DNA from: Symbiotaphrina buchneri | Lineage: Eukaryota; Ascomycota; Symbiotaphrinales; Symbiotaphrinaceae | NCBI GenBank assembly: GCA_001599915.1 | Contig: BCIG01000012.1 | Location: 558,001-622,000, forward strand | DNA: 64,000 nucleotides | Reading direction: 5' to 3' | Part shown: positions 45,629-55,953 of the stretch, piece by piece | Layout of the letters: every line of letters starts with the position of its first letter | How positions within the stretch are numbered: the stretch's first letter is position 1 | Position numbers and translations under genes: made by a program | Notes under the pieces: model-generated | Databases searched by the model: none | Told to the model about the DNA's origin: nothing | The model's input: only the letters and a program-made list of their open reading frames with translations

Positions 45629-45777
45629 GCCCGGCTGGCGCAATGGTAGCGCGCCAGACTTCTATTCTACCCCCTCAGAATGGCATCTGGAGGCTGCGGG
45701 TTAGTCGACCCATATTGGCAACGTCAGTGGACTATCTTACTGACAATTCCAATCAGGTTCGAGCCCCGCGTCGGGTG
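45629..45777 (+). tRNA. tRNA-Arg(UCU) with a 20-nt canonical intron and a second T-arm insert
   Basis: Acceptor strands GCCCGGC (45629-45635) and GTCGGGT (45770-45776) pair with two G-T wobbles; G45777 is the discriminator. The D arm is GCGC-AATGGTA-GCGC. The anticodon stem CCAGA (45654-45658) pairs with TCTGG (45686-45690), and anticodon TCT (45661-45663) reads AGA codons. A 20-nt intron (45665-45684) sits after position 37, the normal place, and contains AGAA, which can pair with the anticodon. The variable loop is AGGCT. The T stem GCGGG (45696-45700) is separated from its partner loop and strand TTCGAGC-CCCGC (45758-45769) by a second insert. Box A (TGGCGCAATGG) and box B (GGTTCGAGCCC) are intact for Pol III. 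A pseudogene is the main alternative. Confidence 0.85.
45700..45756 (+). other. Intron-like insert in the tRNA T arm
   Basis: 57 nt that begins GTTAGT, has CTGAC at 45740-45744 and ends AATCAG, just like the spliceosomal introns of neighbouring protein genes in length and branch-to-acceptor distance (12 nt). Because GGTT is present on both sides, the exact borders could slide by a few bases; only this choice gives GT...AG ends. A six-pair hairpin (GTCAGT 45723-45728 with ACTGAC 45739-45744) includes the branch motif. Its removal joins GCGG to GTTCGAGCCCCGC and rebuilds five perfect T-stem pairs. Confidence 0.75.
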
Positions 45778-45789
45778 TATGTTGGCTTC

Positions 45790-45797
45790 TTTTTTTT
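45790..45797 (+). terminator. Pol III terminator T8
   Basis: A run of eight T residues 13 nt after the tRNA end, the usual RNA polymerase III stop signal; it supports transcription of the tRNA gene. Confidence 0.75.
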
Positions 45798-47324
45798 CCT
45801 TTTCTCAGTTCCTTGAGGCTCTTTAGGAGGTAAGCCGAAAACATCGTTTTTTTTTAAATTCCAGGCACTACTAATGGATTGGAAACAACAGTCATCGAAG
45901 ATACCGTAGGTAAGGTGGAGTACCTTACTCTGTGCTGGGGAACGATATTTTTCGGGTTCGAACCCCCCATGTCAGGTGTGAGATTAATCATTTTATCAAA
46001 TTTCTTTTTTCTTGTTCTGCGTGTTCGTCTACCGTAATTATAAAGACCAAAAACTTCGTTTTGATGCGCCTTTACCAAGGGATCCGAGTTTCGCATCTCG
46101 ATATGACGCTGCATTGGCCTTGAGCCCCAAAGAGGGCACCGGTACTCCGTGCGACGCGGAAACCCAGTGCGTAATTTTGTACCCTGCGCCAAGTCCACGC
46201 GAAATATCAGATCTTTACGGAATATTCAAACTGTGATCTCTCAATGATTGCGTTTCCAGAGCCAGGAAAATCCAGAAGCAATGGAATACTTCCGACAAAA
46301 GTACCTAGGATACCTACCTTGTGTCCATGATAATGCGACTCTAATAATGGAGACTGACAGGCGTCGCGTATTCCCTTCGCTGGTGCGACAATTCCCGTGT
46401 TCTGTAACCGGAGTAGATGAGTCGCAGCAAACTCGTAGACATGGTGTGAGATTGATACTCTGTAGCATGGCATTCCTCAACACACCTGCAGTTTTTTGCG
46501 AAAGGATCTTGTCGATAACAATCATTAATCTTGAAATGTGAGGCGGGGCGCAAGAATGCGGGTGAAGATCCGAGAAGAAAAGTTGGCATGAGCTGTGGCT
46601 GAAGTGAGTGGAGATTCTAATTTTGGGGAAACGGTGGACGATGGTGAGTGGACAGGAAAGAGGCAGCCTAACCCCAGCTGGGCAGGCGGGCAGCCCACAA
46701 GAAACTTGGCGACGCTTGAGACGCGAAAAGGTCAAACCGAAATCATGTGGCTGATCTTCATCTCTTGCCCGACTATCGATAGCACGGCAGGGGGGTTGAC
46801 ACGCTAAGCCTGATGAACACCTGAAAGGCAGTGCGTTCGCCTGTTCCGCCAGTGACAGATCAAGCTGTTATCCCTGGCTAAACCTTTTGACTTCGCCTTT
46901 GCCTTGTCTTGCTCTGGCGGCCCATCCCTCTCGGTCTGTGGGTGCCTTTCCTGCTTTGCCTGCTTGCCTGCTCGTTGTCCGCCGAACCTCATCCCCACCC
47001 CCCTGGACTCAGCAGTACATCGGAATATCTGCACAGAGTGCTTGCAGTCTCCGGTACAATCGACCGCCAGTCCTCTCCTCCATCCCCTGCAACAATGGCG
47101 TAGAGCGTCAATGGAGGCAATATCGAGGACGTCATTCACCTAATTTACAGTCAACCAACAACAATCGGCGCTGTGCACTCATTCAACCCTTATCGGCTGC
47201 GGATCACTCTGCGCGGCGCGCTTCCCACTCTCGCTCCTGCACCGCCGATCAACGTCTCCTTGTCCAGCAGTACCATCTCCACCCTCACCTGCCATTCAAT
47301 CGCACTGGCCGGCGAATAACCACC
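45798..47324. other. Intergenic region and long palI leader
   Basis: 1.5 kb between the tRNA terminator and the palI ATG. The left part has a tRNA-like relic (listed separately) and AT-rich sequence. The right part, from about 46880, is a CT-rich leader; a frame from 46887 runs in phase into palI but lacks an ATG start and a plausible protein composition. No other gene is seen. Confidence 0.45.
45953..45979 (+). other. tRNA 3'-end-like relic
   Basis: CGGGTTCGAACCCCCC followed by ATGTCAGGTGT resembles the T loop and 3' acceptor strand of the tRNA-Arg 200 bp upstream (GTTCGAGCCCCGC then GTCGGGTGT). It has a complete box B consensus, but the T stem pairs only in three positions and no matching 5' half is convincing. 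Probably a decayed tRNA copy or a stray box B. Confidence 0.3.
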
Positions 47325-49894
47325 ATGCTACGGCCGGCGACCCCAATCTCGATCTTGCTGTTCGCCGCCTTTGCTTTACTTCTCCTCTCGACCATCTCCA
47401 CCCCCATCGTCAAAGCGATACCCCTGGCGACTTATCAAGGAGTGGATGTTGGAGTCTTCGGATATTGCAAGGGCGATACCTGTAGTGGCTTCAAGATCGG
47501 TTACAGCACCGGTAGGTGGTTATTTTATGAAGCGCGTTCCCACAATTCCATGCTGTTCTGGAGGTGTCCCGGCGATGTTGGCTTGCTCGCAGAGCACTCT
47601 ATCCGGCGATAGCCATGCTTAATCACTCGGCGCTCCTTACTCATTAGACTTTCCAGCGAACTTTCTCACTGATTGTTGTCTATAGATGGCCTCTTTTCTG
47701 GTGACAGCGATGGCGACTTCTCACTTCCATCGAGCACCCGACATTCGTTATCGGCGATTTTGATAGTCCATCCCATTGCCGCTTTCCTAACACTGGTCCT
47801 CCTTGGTTTGGCCCTGGCCGCTCACTTCCACTCTCCTTCACATTCATCACGATATCTCCTCGCTCTTTTGGTCTTTGCCTTGCCGACGTTTCTCGTATCA
47901 TTGTTGGCTTTCCTCGTCGACATCCTACTCTTCGCTCCTCATCTTCAGTGGGGAGGATGGATTGTGCTGGCTGCTACCATAATTGTGGCCGTGTCTGGCA
48001 TTCTCCTTTGTGCCGTTCGACGGACGATGGTATCACGCAAAGCGCACAAGAAACGTATTGCCGAAGAGGCCGACTCGAATAATCTCTTCAATCTAAGCCG
48101 CCAAGGGACGGCAAGAGCAGATTCTCCCCCGCCCTTGAGCATGCAGCCGAAGGCACCCATGGTGAATGGAGCGCCTGGAGCAGACAAGCTACCTTCATTC
48201 GCTACATTCGACACCAGAGCCAAGGATGACCGCTCCAGCAATGAAGAGAGAATTCCCTTGAACCCCAGAGCTCAACCCATGAAGGAGACTCCCAATGGGA
48301 GTGTGATGAATGGCGCTGACGATAACATGAGCCAGCCCATGAGAATGGACAGGCGTGCCCCTAGTGCTGCTCCAGGCGGTAGGAATTACAATGGACCGAG
48401 AGACGAATATGGCAATCCACTTCCTCCTTCAGCAGCGTTCGGACAAGCTCCTGGGATGCGGAGGGATTACTCGGATCCCGCTCTACGTAACCAATATGTT
48501 AACGGCCCAATGGGTCGGGGTGGTGCATCACTTGGGCCTCGTGGAAGAGGTGGATATCCAATGAGAGGCGGCTATGGGAGAGGGGGTGCTCCTCCGCCTG
48601 GATTCCGAGGTCCTGGAGTAAACGGAAATGGAAGGGGGATTAGTCCTGGACCGAGGGGTCCTCCACCAGGCTACGGGTACAATGGCACACCACCGCCGGG
48701 TGTCAGAGGGAATCCTGGTCCTTATGATCGTGATATTTCACCCGTCCCATATGGCGTGCCTGCACCATTTGCACGGAGGCCGTCAGATGGGCAGTCGCCT
48801 TATCGGGGACAATCGCCAGCTCCACTCTACAGAGGACCATCTCCGGGGCCGGGACCTGATGGTTACGGACGGAGGCCACCGCCAGGCCCAGGAGCATCCC
48901 AATTCAACCCAGCTTACGGAGGAAGGGACCTGATCCAACCTGGAGTGGTTGGAATGGCAGCAGACGGTCCCATTAGACGAGGTTCTCCCGCACCTATGCC
49001 AACCATGAAAGAAGACGTACCTATCGGACAAGCTGTCGAAATGGATGCGACCAGCGGGAGTCCGGCCAATACACCACGGTTCGACCAGACTGCCTTCAGA
49101 GATAGTGACGGGGAACTTGCAGGGATGGTTGGTCTCCAACAGAACAGACAAGCGGTACCCCCAAGAGGCCCACCAACTCCTAGTGTCTATTCGCAACAAG
49201 AGTATGTTACCCCTCTTATATCCTATAACTCATCCAGCGGCTTACGACGTCTTGTAGTGGCTATGTCCCGCCTCGAACCATGTGGGGTCAAGGCGGAGCA
49301 CCAAATGGGTCAGATCAACCAGCTGCAATAGTCGAGCTGCCTGCACACCAAGGGTCGCCAGCTTCCCCGACCAGATCACTTACTCACCACCGCACTGGCT
49401 CTGATAACTATTATGAGGACGTGGATCCACGATTTGCCGAGTCCGACCCATTGCCAGCGGTTGCTGAACTTCCCGCTACTCTCAGTCCCCGAACTACGCA
49501 GGACTTGCCTGTGCAACACCATCTCGGTTTGGATGGGAGTAACTCTTACGAGGATCTACAAGAAGGAGCACGTAGTCCCGCCGAAAGTGACAACTCTCAT
49601 TTCACCTCGGTGTCGCAACGCGGAATCAACCCCAACTGGAGACCGGGACCAGGTTTCGGCCCAGGAGAGGCCCCTGGGCCAGGGAATTTTGGGCCACGGC
49701 GCAGTCCTGGACCGAACCAAATGATGCAGACGCAGATGCAGAGGGATCTCCTAAGCGCGAATCCGGATTTCGAATTGCCCAACCATCGACCTCTGGCTAA
49801 TCGTGGGGCTGGGCCGAGGGCGCCGGGGCTGATACCGGGGATGCAGCCAGCAGGCGCAGTACCTCCTTCAAGGTATCCTGGAGGCCAGTTCTAA
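47325..49894 (+). CDS. palI: pH-response regulator PalI/Rim9
   Basis: SUR7/PalI-family plasma membrane protein that supports PalH/Rim21 in alkaline pH sensing upstream of PacC/Rim101. Exons are 47325-47511, 47686-49201 and 49258-49894 (779 residues); the first intron is 174 bp, the second 56 bp. The four membrane segments are residues 8-29 (a signal-anchor), 84-110, 119-146 and 154-173. The external loop carries the family motif GVFGYCKGDTCSGFKIGY with its two cysteines, and STDGLF is created at the first junction. The cytosolic tail of about 600 residues is Pro/Gly/Arg-rich with repeats such as RGGYPMRGGYGRGG and GPRGPPPGYG, typical of filamentous fungal PalI and absent from short yeast Rim9. 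Confidence 0.92.
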
Positions 49895-50692
49895 TGTAGT
49901 GGAGTGGCATCTGGTGAAGGTACTATGAGCAAAAGAAGAAATCGTCTTGGAAAGTTGAAATATTGCATTCTCGAGCATGAATTGAATACTGGCTGGATTA
50001 TCTTCCGCCTGGTTTGGCTGGGCATGCAATAAGTGTAAATACGTTCTTTCCTACATTGTCATATCTGGAGATTGTTGCGATCAGGTTTGCGCCGGCTATG
50101 TTTGATTGGAGCTCCTCATTCCTTGTCTTGTATTCCAGCTATTACGCGTCTGACATCTGTGTCACAGCTGTCTAACCGGCGCGCGAAGTTTTCACTGAAA
50201 GGTCGGCAATGCCATGGGGGAAAACACCGGAGCAGAGTCTCCAGAGCGAGTATGCTTGGAGCTACGAACGTCCTCTCTTCTTCACTGTGCAACATTTCTT
50301 CTGCTGGGGTCTTTGGCGTGCGCATACCTGCTTTTTGCACCGGCAGAGCAACGATGCTCTTGGGGATGGAAGCCGGGTTGGTGGGTCGATATTGGAAGGA
50401 CATTGATGCGCAGATATAGATGAATGGGCAGCAATTGATCTGTAATACTTGAATCCTTTATAGTGACTGGGTCTAGATCTGTGAAGTTGGATTGACTGTT
50501 TCGGTTTGAGCTGTACTATTCGGAAATCAACGAGCCATAGTCCGACTCTATCGGGCCTGGAGTGACCGCGGAGGGTCTGTGCGTATAAGGCTGCTGCAAT
50601 CATCGTCATGGATGTGAGGGCGCCCTAAACATATTTTCACAGATAGACATCCTGGCTGCTCAGCACCACAGCAGCAGGCGGGTAGAGGTCGC
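49895..50692. other. Intergenic region, no gene supported
   Basis: 798 bp between palI and the ABC1-type gene. Overlapping frames around 50070-50430 on both strands look like chance. Nothing else is seen. Confidence 0.45.
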
Positions 50693-52737
50693 ATGAATAT
50701 GTTTACCATCGGCCTCCCCGTATGTAGGCGATGCTCAGCTGGTCTGTCAACACGCCACAAGCCGCATATTCCACCGCCTCTTCAACAGCGCGCACAACTT
50801 CGCTCCATTCAAACCGAGCGCTTCTCCCCATTCGTGCCTCCATCACCCGCGTCCCTAGGCAAAGCGACTCCAGCGAAAACATACCGGCGACTGCGCAAAT
50901 GGACGCGGCGACTGGTCTACCTCTCGCTCAGCACGGGCGTGCTATACGTGCTCGACACGCGCTACAATGCAGCGGCCTTCACGCGCACCTTCCGAACCTT
51001 CACCGTGGGGCTGATCGCCGCCACGGACTACAAGATCAACTTCCGCCCGAATCCCCCGCTGGCAGACTCGATACCCGCGCTGCACGCGCGCAATGCGCGC
51101 CGTCTGTATGATCTGCTGACGGCGAATGGGGGCTTGTATCTGAAGATCGGCCAGGCCATCGCGATGCAGTCGGTCATTCTGCCGCCGGAGTTTCAGAAGA
51201 TGTTTGCGAAGATGTTCGATGATGCGCCGCAGAATGAGTGGAAGGAGGTGGAGAGGGTCGTAAGGGAGGACTTTGGGAAGAGTGTGGAAGAGGTCTTTGG
51301 AGTGGGGTTTGGGCCGGAGACAGAGGAGGGGAAGGGGCTTATGGAGAGGACGGCGAGGGCGAGTGCTAGTGTGGCTCAGGTACATTGGGCGAGGCTGCCG
51401 GATGGCCGAGAGGTCGCTGTGAAAGTCCAGAAGAGCGAGATTAGGAAGCAGGTTGGATGGGATCTTTGGGCGTTCAAGTAAGTTCTGGGACGACGGGCTT
51501 GGTAGACATCTGCTGACGCCGAGACAGAGTTTTGATGTACCTCTATACCACCCTCTTCGACATCCCTATGTATAGCGTGGTCGCTTATATCACCGAAAGA
51601 CTGCAACTAGAGACGGACTTCGAGGTCGAGGCAGACAACGCCGAAAACATGGCGAGGTTGATCGCCAACGAACCGCGTCTCCGAGATCGGGTCTACATCC
51701 CAAAGGTCTACCGGGAGCTGAGCTCAAAGCGTATCATGACAGCTGAGTGGATCGAGGGAGTGCGGTTATGGGATAAAGAGGCAATGACGCGGCCATGGCG
51801 AGGTGGCCGCCGGCAAGGCAGTCCAGGCGCTCGCGGTGCTCCTCTTCCTCCGGACCCCATAAGGTCTTCTTCTCAGAACCTCAAACCAGGCCAATTAAAG
51901 CCTGACCGGGAGTACTTCTGGCGTGGACCGCGCAATGATGGAGGCTTGGGACTCTCCCTCGCGGCCGTCATGACTACCATGGTCGATTGCTTCAGTGCAC
52001 AAATCTTCTTATTCGGCACTGTCCACTGCGATCCGCACCCGGGCAACATCTTCGTCCGTCGCCTTCCCTCAGGGAAACCCGAGCTGGTCCTCATCGACCA
52101 CGGCCTCTACATCCACCTCTCGCCCGACTTCTGCCTCAACTACGCGCGCTTCTGGAAAGCGCTGCTCACCTTAGACAACAAGACGCTGGCCGACATCAGC
52201 CGGCAATGGGGCGTCGGCAACCCCGACGTGTTCGCCTCCGCCACGCTCCTGCGGCCGTACAAAGGCGGCGACCGGTCCAGCGAGGAGGTCTTGTTCGGCG
52301 CACCCGGCACGGCAGGCAGCGGCAGTGACCGCTCGTTCGAGATGCAGCAGCGGATGCGCAACGCTTTACGAGCACTCCTCGCAGACGAAAAACTCTGGCC
52401 GCGCGAGCTGCTCTTCCTCGGGCGCAACCTGCGCATCGTGCAGGGCAACAACCAGTACCTCGGCTCGCCGGTCAACCGGATCAAGATCACGGGCCTGTGG
52501 GCGTCGCGGGCGCTGGTCGAGAGCCCGGATTTGCCCTGGCGCGATAGGCTGGGCAATTGGACCCGCCATGTCCTGTTCCGTGTGGTGCTGGCGGGCAGTG
52601 ATGTTGTTTGGTGGGTGGCGAGGGTGAGGCAGTGGCTTGGTGTTGGGGGTGGCATGGAGGATGAGATTGAGGAGCGCATGAGAGGGATGGCAAGAGAGTG
52701 GGGCGTCGAGCTGCAGCATAGTGTTTTTGAGGGGTAG
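50693..52737 (+). CDS. ABC1/ADCK-family mitochondrial atypical kinase (Mcp2/ADCK1-like)
   Basis: UbiB-family protein of 664 residues. Exons are 50693-51477 and 51528-52737 with a 50-bp intron. The N-terminus is Arg-rich and lacks acidic residues (RRCSAGLSTRHKPHI), as for mitochondrial import, and is followed by a hydrophobic segment (LVYLSLSTGVLYVL). Family motifs are present: KIGQ in GGLYLKIGQAIAMQ; the Ala/Ser loop ASASVAQVHWARL replacing a normal Gly-rich loop; the VAIK-type lysine in VAVKVQ; QLETDFEVEADNAENM; the catalytic HCDPHPGNIFV; and the metal-binding LIDHGL. The single membrane helix and layout fit the yeast Mcp2/Cqd2 and human ADCK1 branch, linked to mitochondrial lipid and coenzyme Q distribution, rather than Coq8. 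A loop at about residues 362-395 is Arg/Pro/Gly-rich. Confidence 0.93.
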
Positions 52738-54822
52738 ATTGTGAGATATAGATGGCTGCATGCATGCATGTCTGGGCATTTGTGTGCGTGCTGGTTGGAT
52801 ACCCACCGCTCTTAGAGAATGTAAATGCCATGATTCAATCTAATCCTCAAACCTTGTGGGCGGCACGCTGTAGACCCCTGAGTTTCTCACCGCCGCTGGT
52901 TGTGCAGTTGCCGATTGTCTGGCAGCGGTGTGATCCTCTTAACCAATCACAAGGCGTCTAAACCCCCCCTTTCCCCCTTTTTCCGGAACTGCATCTTCAT
53001 GCAGTGTCACATACTTAACATCTCCACCTAGCCACCGTGAGGTTCCGTGAAGTTTCATCTCGTTTGTCTCTGAATCGAATGCACCGCTTGAGGGAGCCGG
53101 CATGCCGCTGAGGTGAGGTGAGCTATCTATGCATGCTCGATTGGTTTAGGCTTTTTATGGGCCGGGTTGTGGAGTATGTTGTTTGTTCTTGCTCCCTCCC
53201 TGCGGGCTGGCGCGCAGTCTTGCGGTCATAAGCGGTTTGCTGCTGTAGGTCAGATAGAGCCCCGGAGGAAGCAGGGATGTCTGGATCGTTTGTGCTGTTT
53301 TGTGGAATACGTTGTTGCGCAATCTTCGCCTTTTGGCGGGTGGATACCTCTTGGGTAATTCTTGACGAAATTCCGAGGGCAACGGTATCTTGGAGGGACC
53401 GACTACGGACAGTGACTGTCAATTTTGGAGTTTGCTCTCCATATCTCCCATCAGTCCATTGCGTTACGGTTCTTTTTTTCTGTCCTTTGCATTACTGAAA
53501 GAAGAAAAGAAGAAGATGAGCCTTCTTCGTTTTTGAACGCACTTTTGTCAATATCTTGATATTCTTACTGCGTTTGTGCACGCTCAGGAGCCTCCTTCTC
53601 GGGTCTGCCCGTTTCCGCGATGCATGATATTTCAAAGCGCGCAACTTGTAGCCAGCCGAATCCTTCTACACGGACACGCTCTGTTTGCTTTTTGCTTTCC
53701 GTCTTTCCTCGTTCCCGCTCTCACACGGATGCTCTCCCTAGCAAACTGCCATATTCAGTCTCCCATCCACCCAGTCGTTAAGTCAGATGGCCCTGGAGTC
53801 ATACCATAGCTTCGGGAGAGACGGGTAGAAGAAGCAGGGAGACGCTCGTGTCATGTCCTGTGCGGAGAGGAGCATACAGCCTCTCTAGGGCTCGCGCAGG
53901 CCGATGGGATTTTAGAGAGGGGGCAGGGAGGTATAAGAAAGAGATCTATCCTCGCTCCTTTCTTCGAGAGCCAATCTTGTCTTTTACTTTCCTTCTATTC
54001 ATGGTCATGAGCCCTTTCTCTCTCTATATATACTATATTATAGATCTAACTCTGCCTTCCGATCCCTCTGCTATGTCATACTAGCCATCTGCTCTTCCTT
54101 CACGGCATATTGCATCAAAAAGGACCACACGGTTCAGACCCTCAAGCAGGCCCTCAATGTGTCGCAGCCAGGCGATATTGCCCACTCATACCTGCCTGCT
54201 TGCTGCACCACCGCCGCTCCCGCCAACCGTTGGCCCTGGCTCATAAGGTAGCTTGGGCGCGTGTACCTTTGCAAGAGAAGAACCGAGAACGTCTCAGCGA
54301 CAGGGAGTTCCGACTCACGTACCTCTACAAGAGAAGAACCAAGGTTTCTTTTAGACGACGGAACACTCCTGCTCATTGTTTGCTGGAGTTATAGCTATTG
54401 GTGCAACGACAACTTGATACAGTCCGTCAAAGCCCTGCTATCATGCTTGACCTCTTCTTCGTTGATACTCGGGCCCTACGTCAAGGCTACTACAAGAATC
54501 TTGGAAAGAAGCATAACATTGATTGTTATGACTCTCTCTAAGATCTTCGTTGCCACTGCACCGATATTCAAAGTTACATGTATGTCCCCATGTTCTGTCA
54601 GCGTCTCCCCAACCCTCTTCCTCTTGAAGAGTGCAGTTTGGCTAACTGCTGAAGTAGCACCACAGCCTGCGTTGGCCAGGCCCAAGGACGCCGTCAGAAG
54701 AAGCGTTGCATGACTCGAAGGGTCCCCGGCCGGCATCATACACCAAGAGCAAGGGCCAGCTCTCGACTGAAGGCCTCCAAGAATGCAGAGTGGCCCGACC
54801 AGCTGTTGATCTATTGGTGCGT
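52738..54822. other. Gene-poor region, no gene supported
   Basis: About 2.1 kb. The stretch at 53930-54050 has promoter-like composition (pyrimidine-rich, CTATATATACTATATTA), but no coding frame follows convincingly. A 151-codon frame (54261-54713) and its opposite-strand counterpart both lack family resemblance. One imperfect direct repeat is listed separately. Confidence 0.4.
54263..54343 (+). repeat. Short imperfect direct repeat
   Basis: Two 25-bp copies at 54263-54287 and 54319-54343 share CAAGAGAAGAACC and differ at three sites, all transitions (T/C, G/A, G/A). Spacing is 56 bp from start to start. Confidence 0.6.
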
Positions 54823-55953
54823 ATGCCTCATACTACAACTCCCCGAGCTGATTCCCAGCAGTCTGGACAAGCCTCGGCGACAGACAGTCATAGGCCTCTG
54901 GAGCTGCATGAACGGGACAGTGCGTTCCTCCAGGGAAATGCGCGGGCACGGGACAAGGCGGCTACATTACAACATACACCGCACGCGAACTCTGTGTGGG
55001 TCTTAGATATAGCCAACGTTTCCGAGGACGTTTTCTATGGGTTATATGCCTGGTACAAGCTGCTCGATGGAGACACCATTCCGGATACCATGGGGGCTTG
55101 GAGGAGAGCGAGGAGTGGCAGTTTCACGAGAGCTGTCTCCGCCATTGCAAGCTTGTTCGATCGATTCACAACACTGGGTGAACCAGCGACAGGCGGACCC
55201 CACCGCATATCAAGCCTATGAGACAGGCGAGCGAGCATCTTCCTGCGGGTAGTCAAGTCAGAAGGCACACATGGTCGATACTCCCTGCGGCGGCCTGGAA
55301 GAGACGCGGCAAAAAGCCGCCGTTGCGGCAGCCGACGACGCCCAGGAGGCCTGGCGAGTGGCAATGCGCCGCTTGGTGGAGCTCCACTCCCGCGAGAGCG
55401 CCTATATCCGCGGACACTTGACGGCATGGGCGAGCGCCGGATGCAGCCCCCGTTGTTGCTCGTTCATCTCCAAAGGCACCAAACTGTCGCCAGATGCCCC
55501 AGGATCCTCCATCCCTTACATTATCAGCCGCGTCCTCCGTTCTCTCTTCCCCAACACATACCGGCTGCAACCGTCACCAGACACCAACTACGGTGCGCAG
55601 ACTCAGTCGCTCACGCAGGACATCAATGACGCATAGAAGGCCCTGCTCGAGACGGAGAAGGAGACGGAGACGGAGACGGAGAAGTTGTGGTTGGATGCGC
55701 GGCGCCGCTGCAGTGGTTTGGGGGAGGAGATGCGCGAGGCGACTGTGGTCTATCTTGAATGACTCGAGATGAGTGTGAAGGATGATGGATCGTGGGCCTT
55801 TTGAATGAGCGGATCATATCAGTCCTCGATTGTTGGATTCTGGGATCGGTGCGTTTCGAGGTCGTGGACCGCGAGTACAAGGAGCATCTGAAGGTGTATG
55901 GAGAGTTGGTGAGGGCGCAGGCGTTGGAGGCGCTGGAGGAAGGGCAGGAGTGA
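54823..55953 (+). pseudogene. Possible decaying helical-protein gene
   Basis: Three adjacent stretches look protein-coding in composition but do not make one frame. The first (54823-55221) includes ELHERDSAFLQGNARARDKA and DVFYGLYAWYKLLDGDTIP. The second (from ATG 55271) includes AQEAWRVAMRRLVELHSRES and closes at 55636. The same frame then continues with helix-like KALLETEKETETETEKLWLD to about 55762. The third, in another frame (about 55795-55953), reads VRFEVVDREYKEHLKVYGEL and ends at 55953. The first two share an ELHxRxSAxxxG motif, suggesting an internal repeat. I see no simple splice pattern linking them, so a degraded host gene of unknown family is the best description; an unusual multi-exon gene is possible. 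Confidence 0.35.
55650..55684 (+). repeat. GAGACG/GAGAAG hexamer tract
   Basis: About six imperfect hexamer units (GAGACG and GAGAAG). In the frame of the second putative segment they read as an alternating Glu-Thr/Glu-Lys run. Confidence 0.7.

Noticed and set aside
46887-47324. In-frame N-terminal extension of palI
   Set aside because: No ATG opens it, its composition is that of a CT-rich leader, and PalI proteins start with the signal-anchor right after 47325.
54261-54713. 150-residue frame in the gene-poor region
   Set aside because: Does not start at a convincing ATG context, overlaps an equally open minus-strand frame, and has no recognisable domain.
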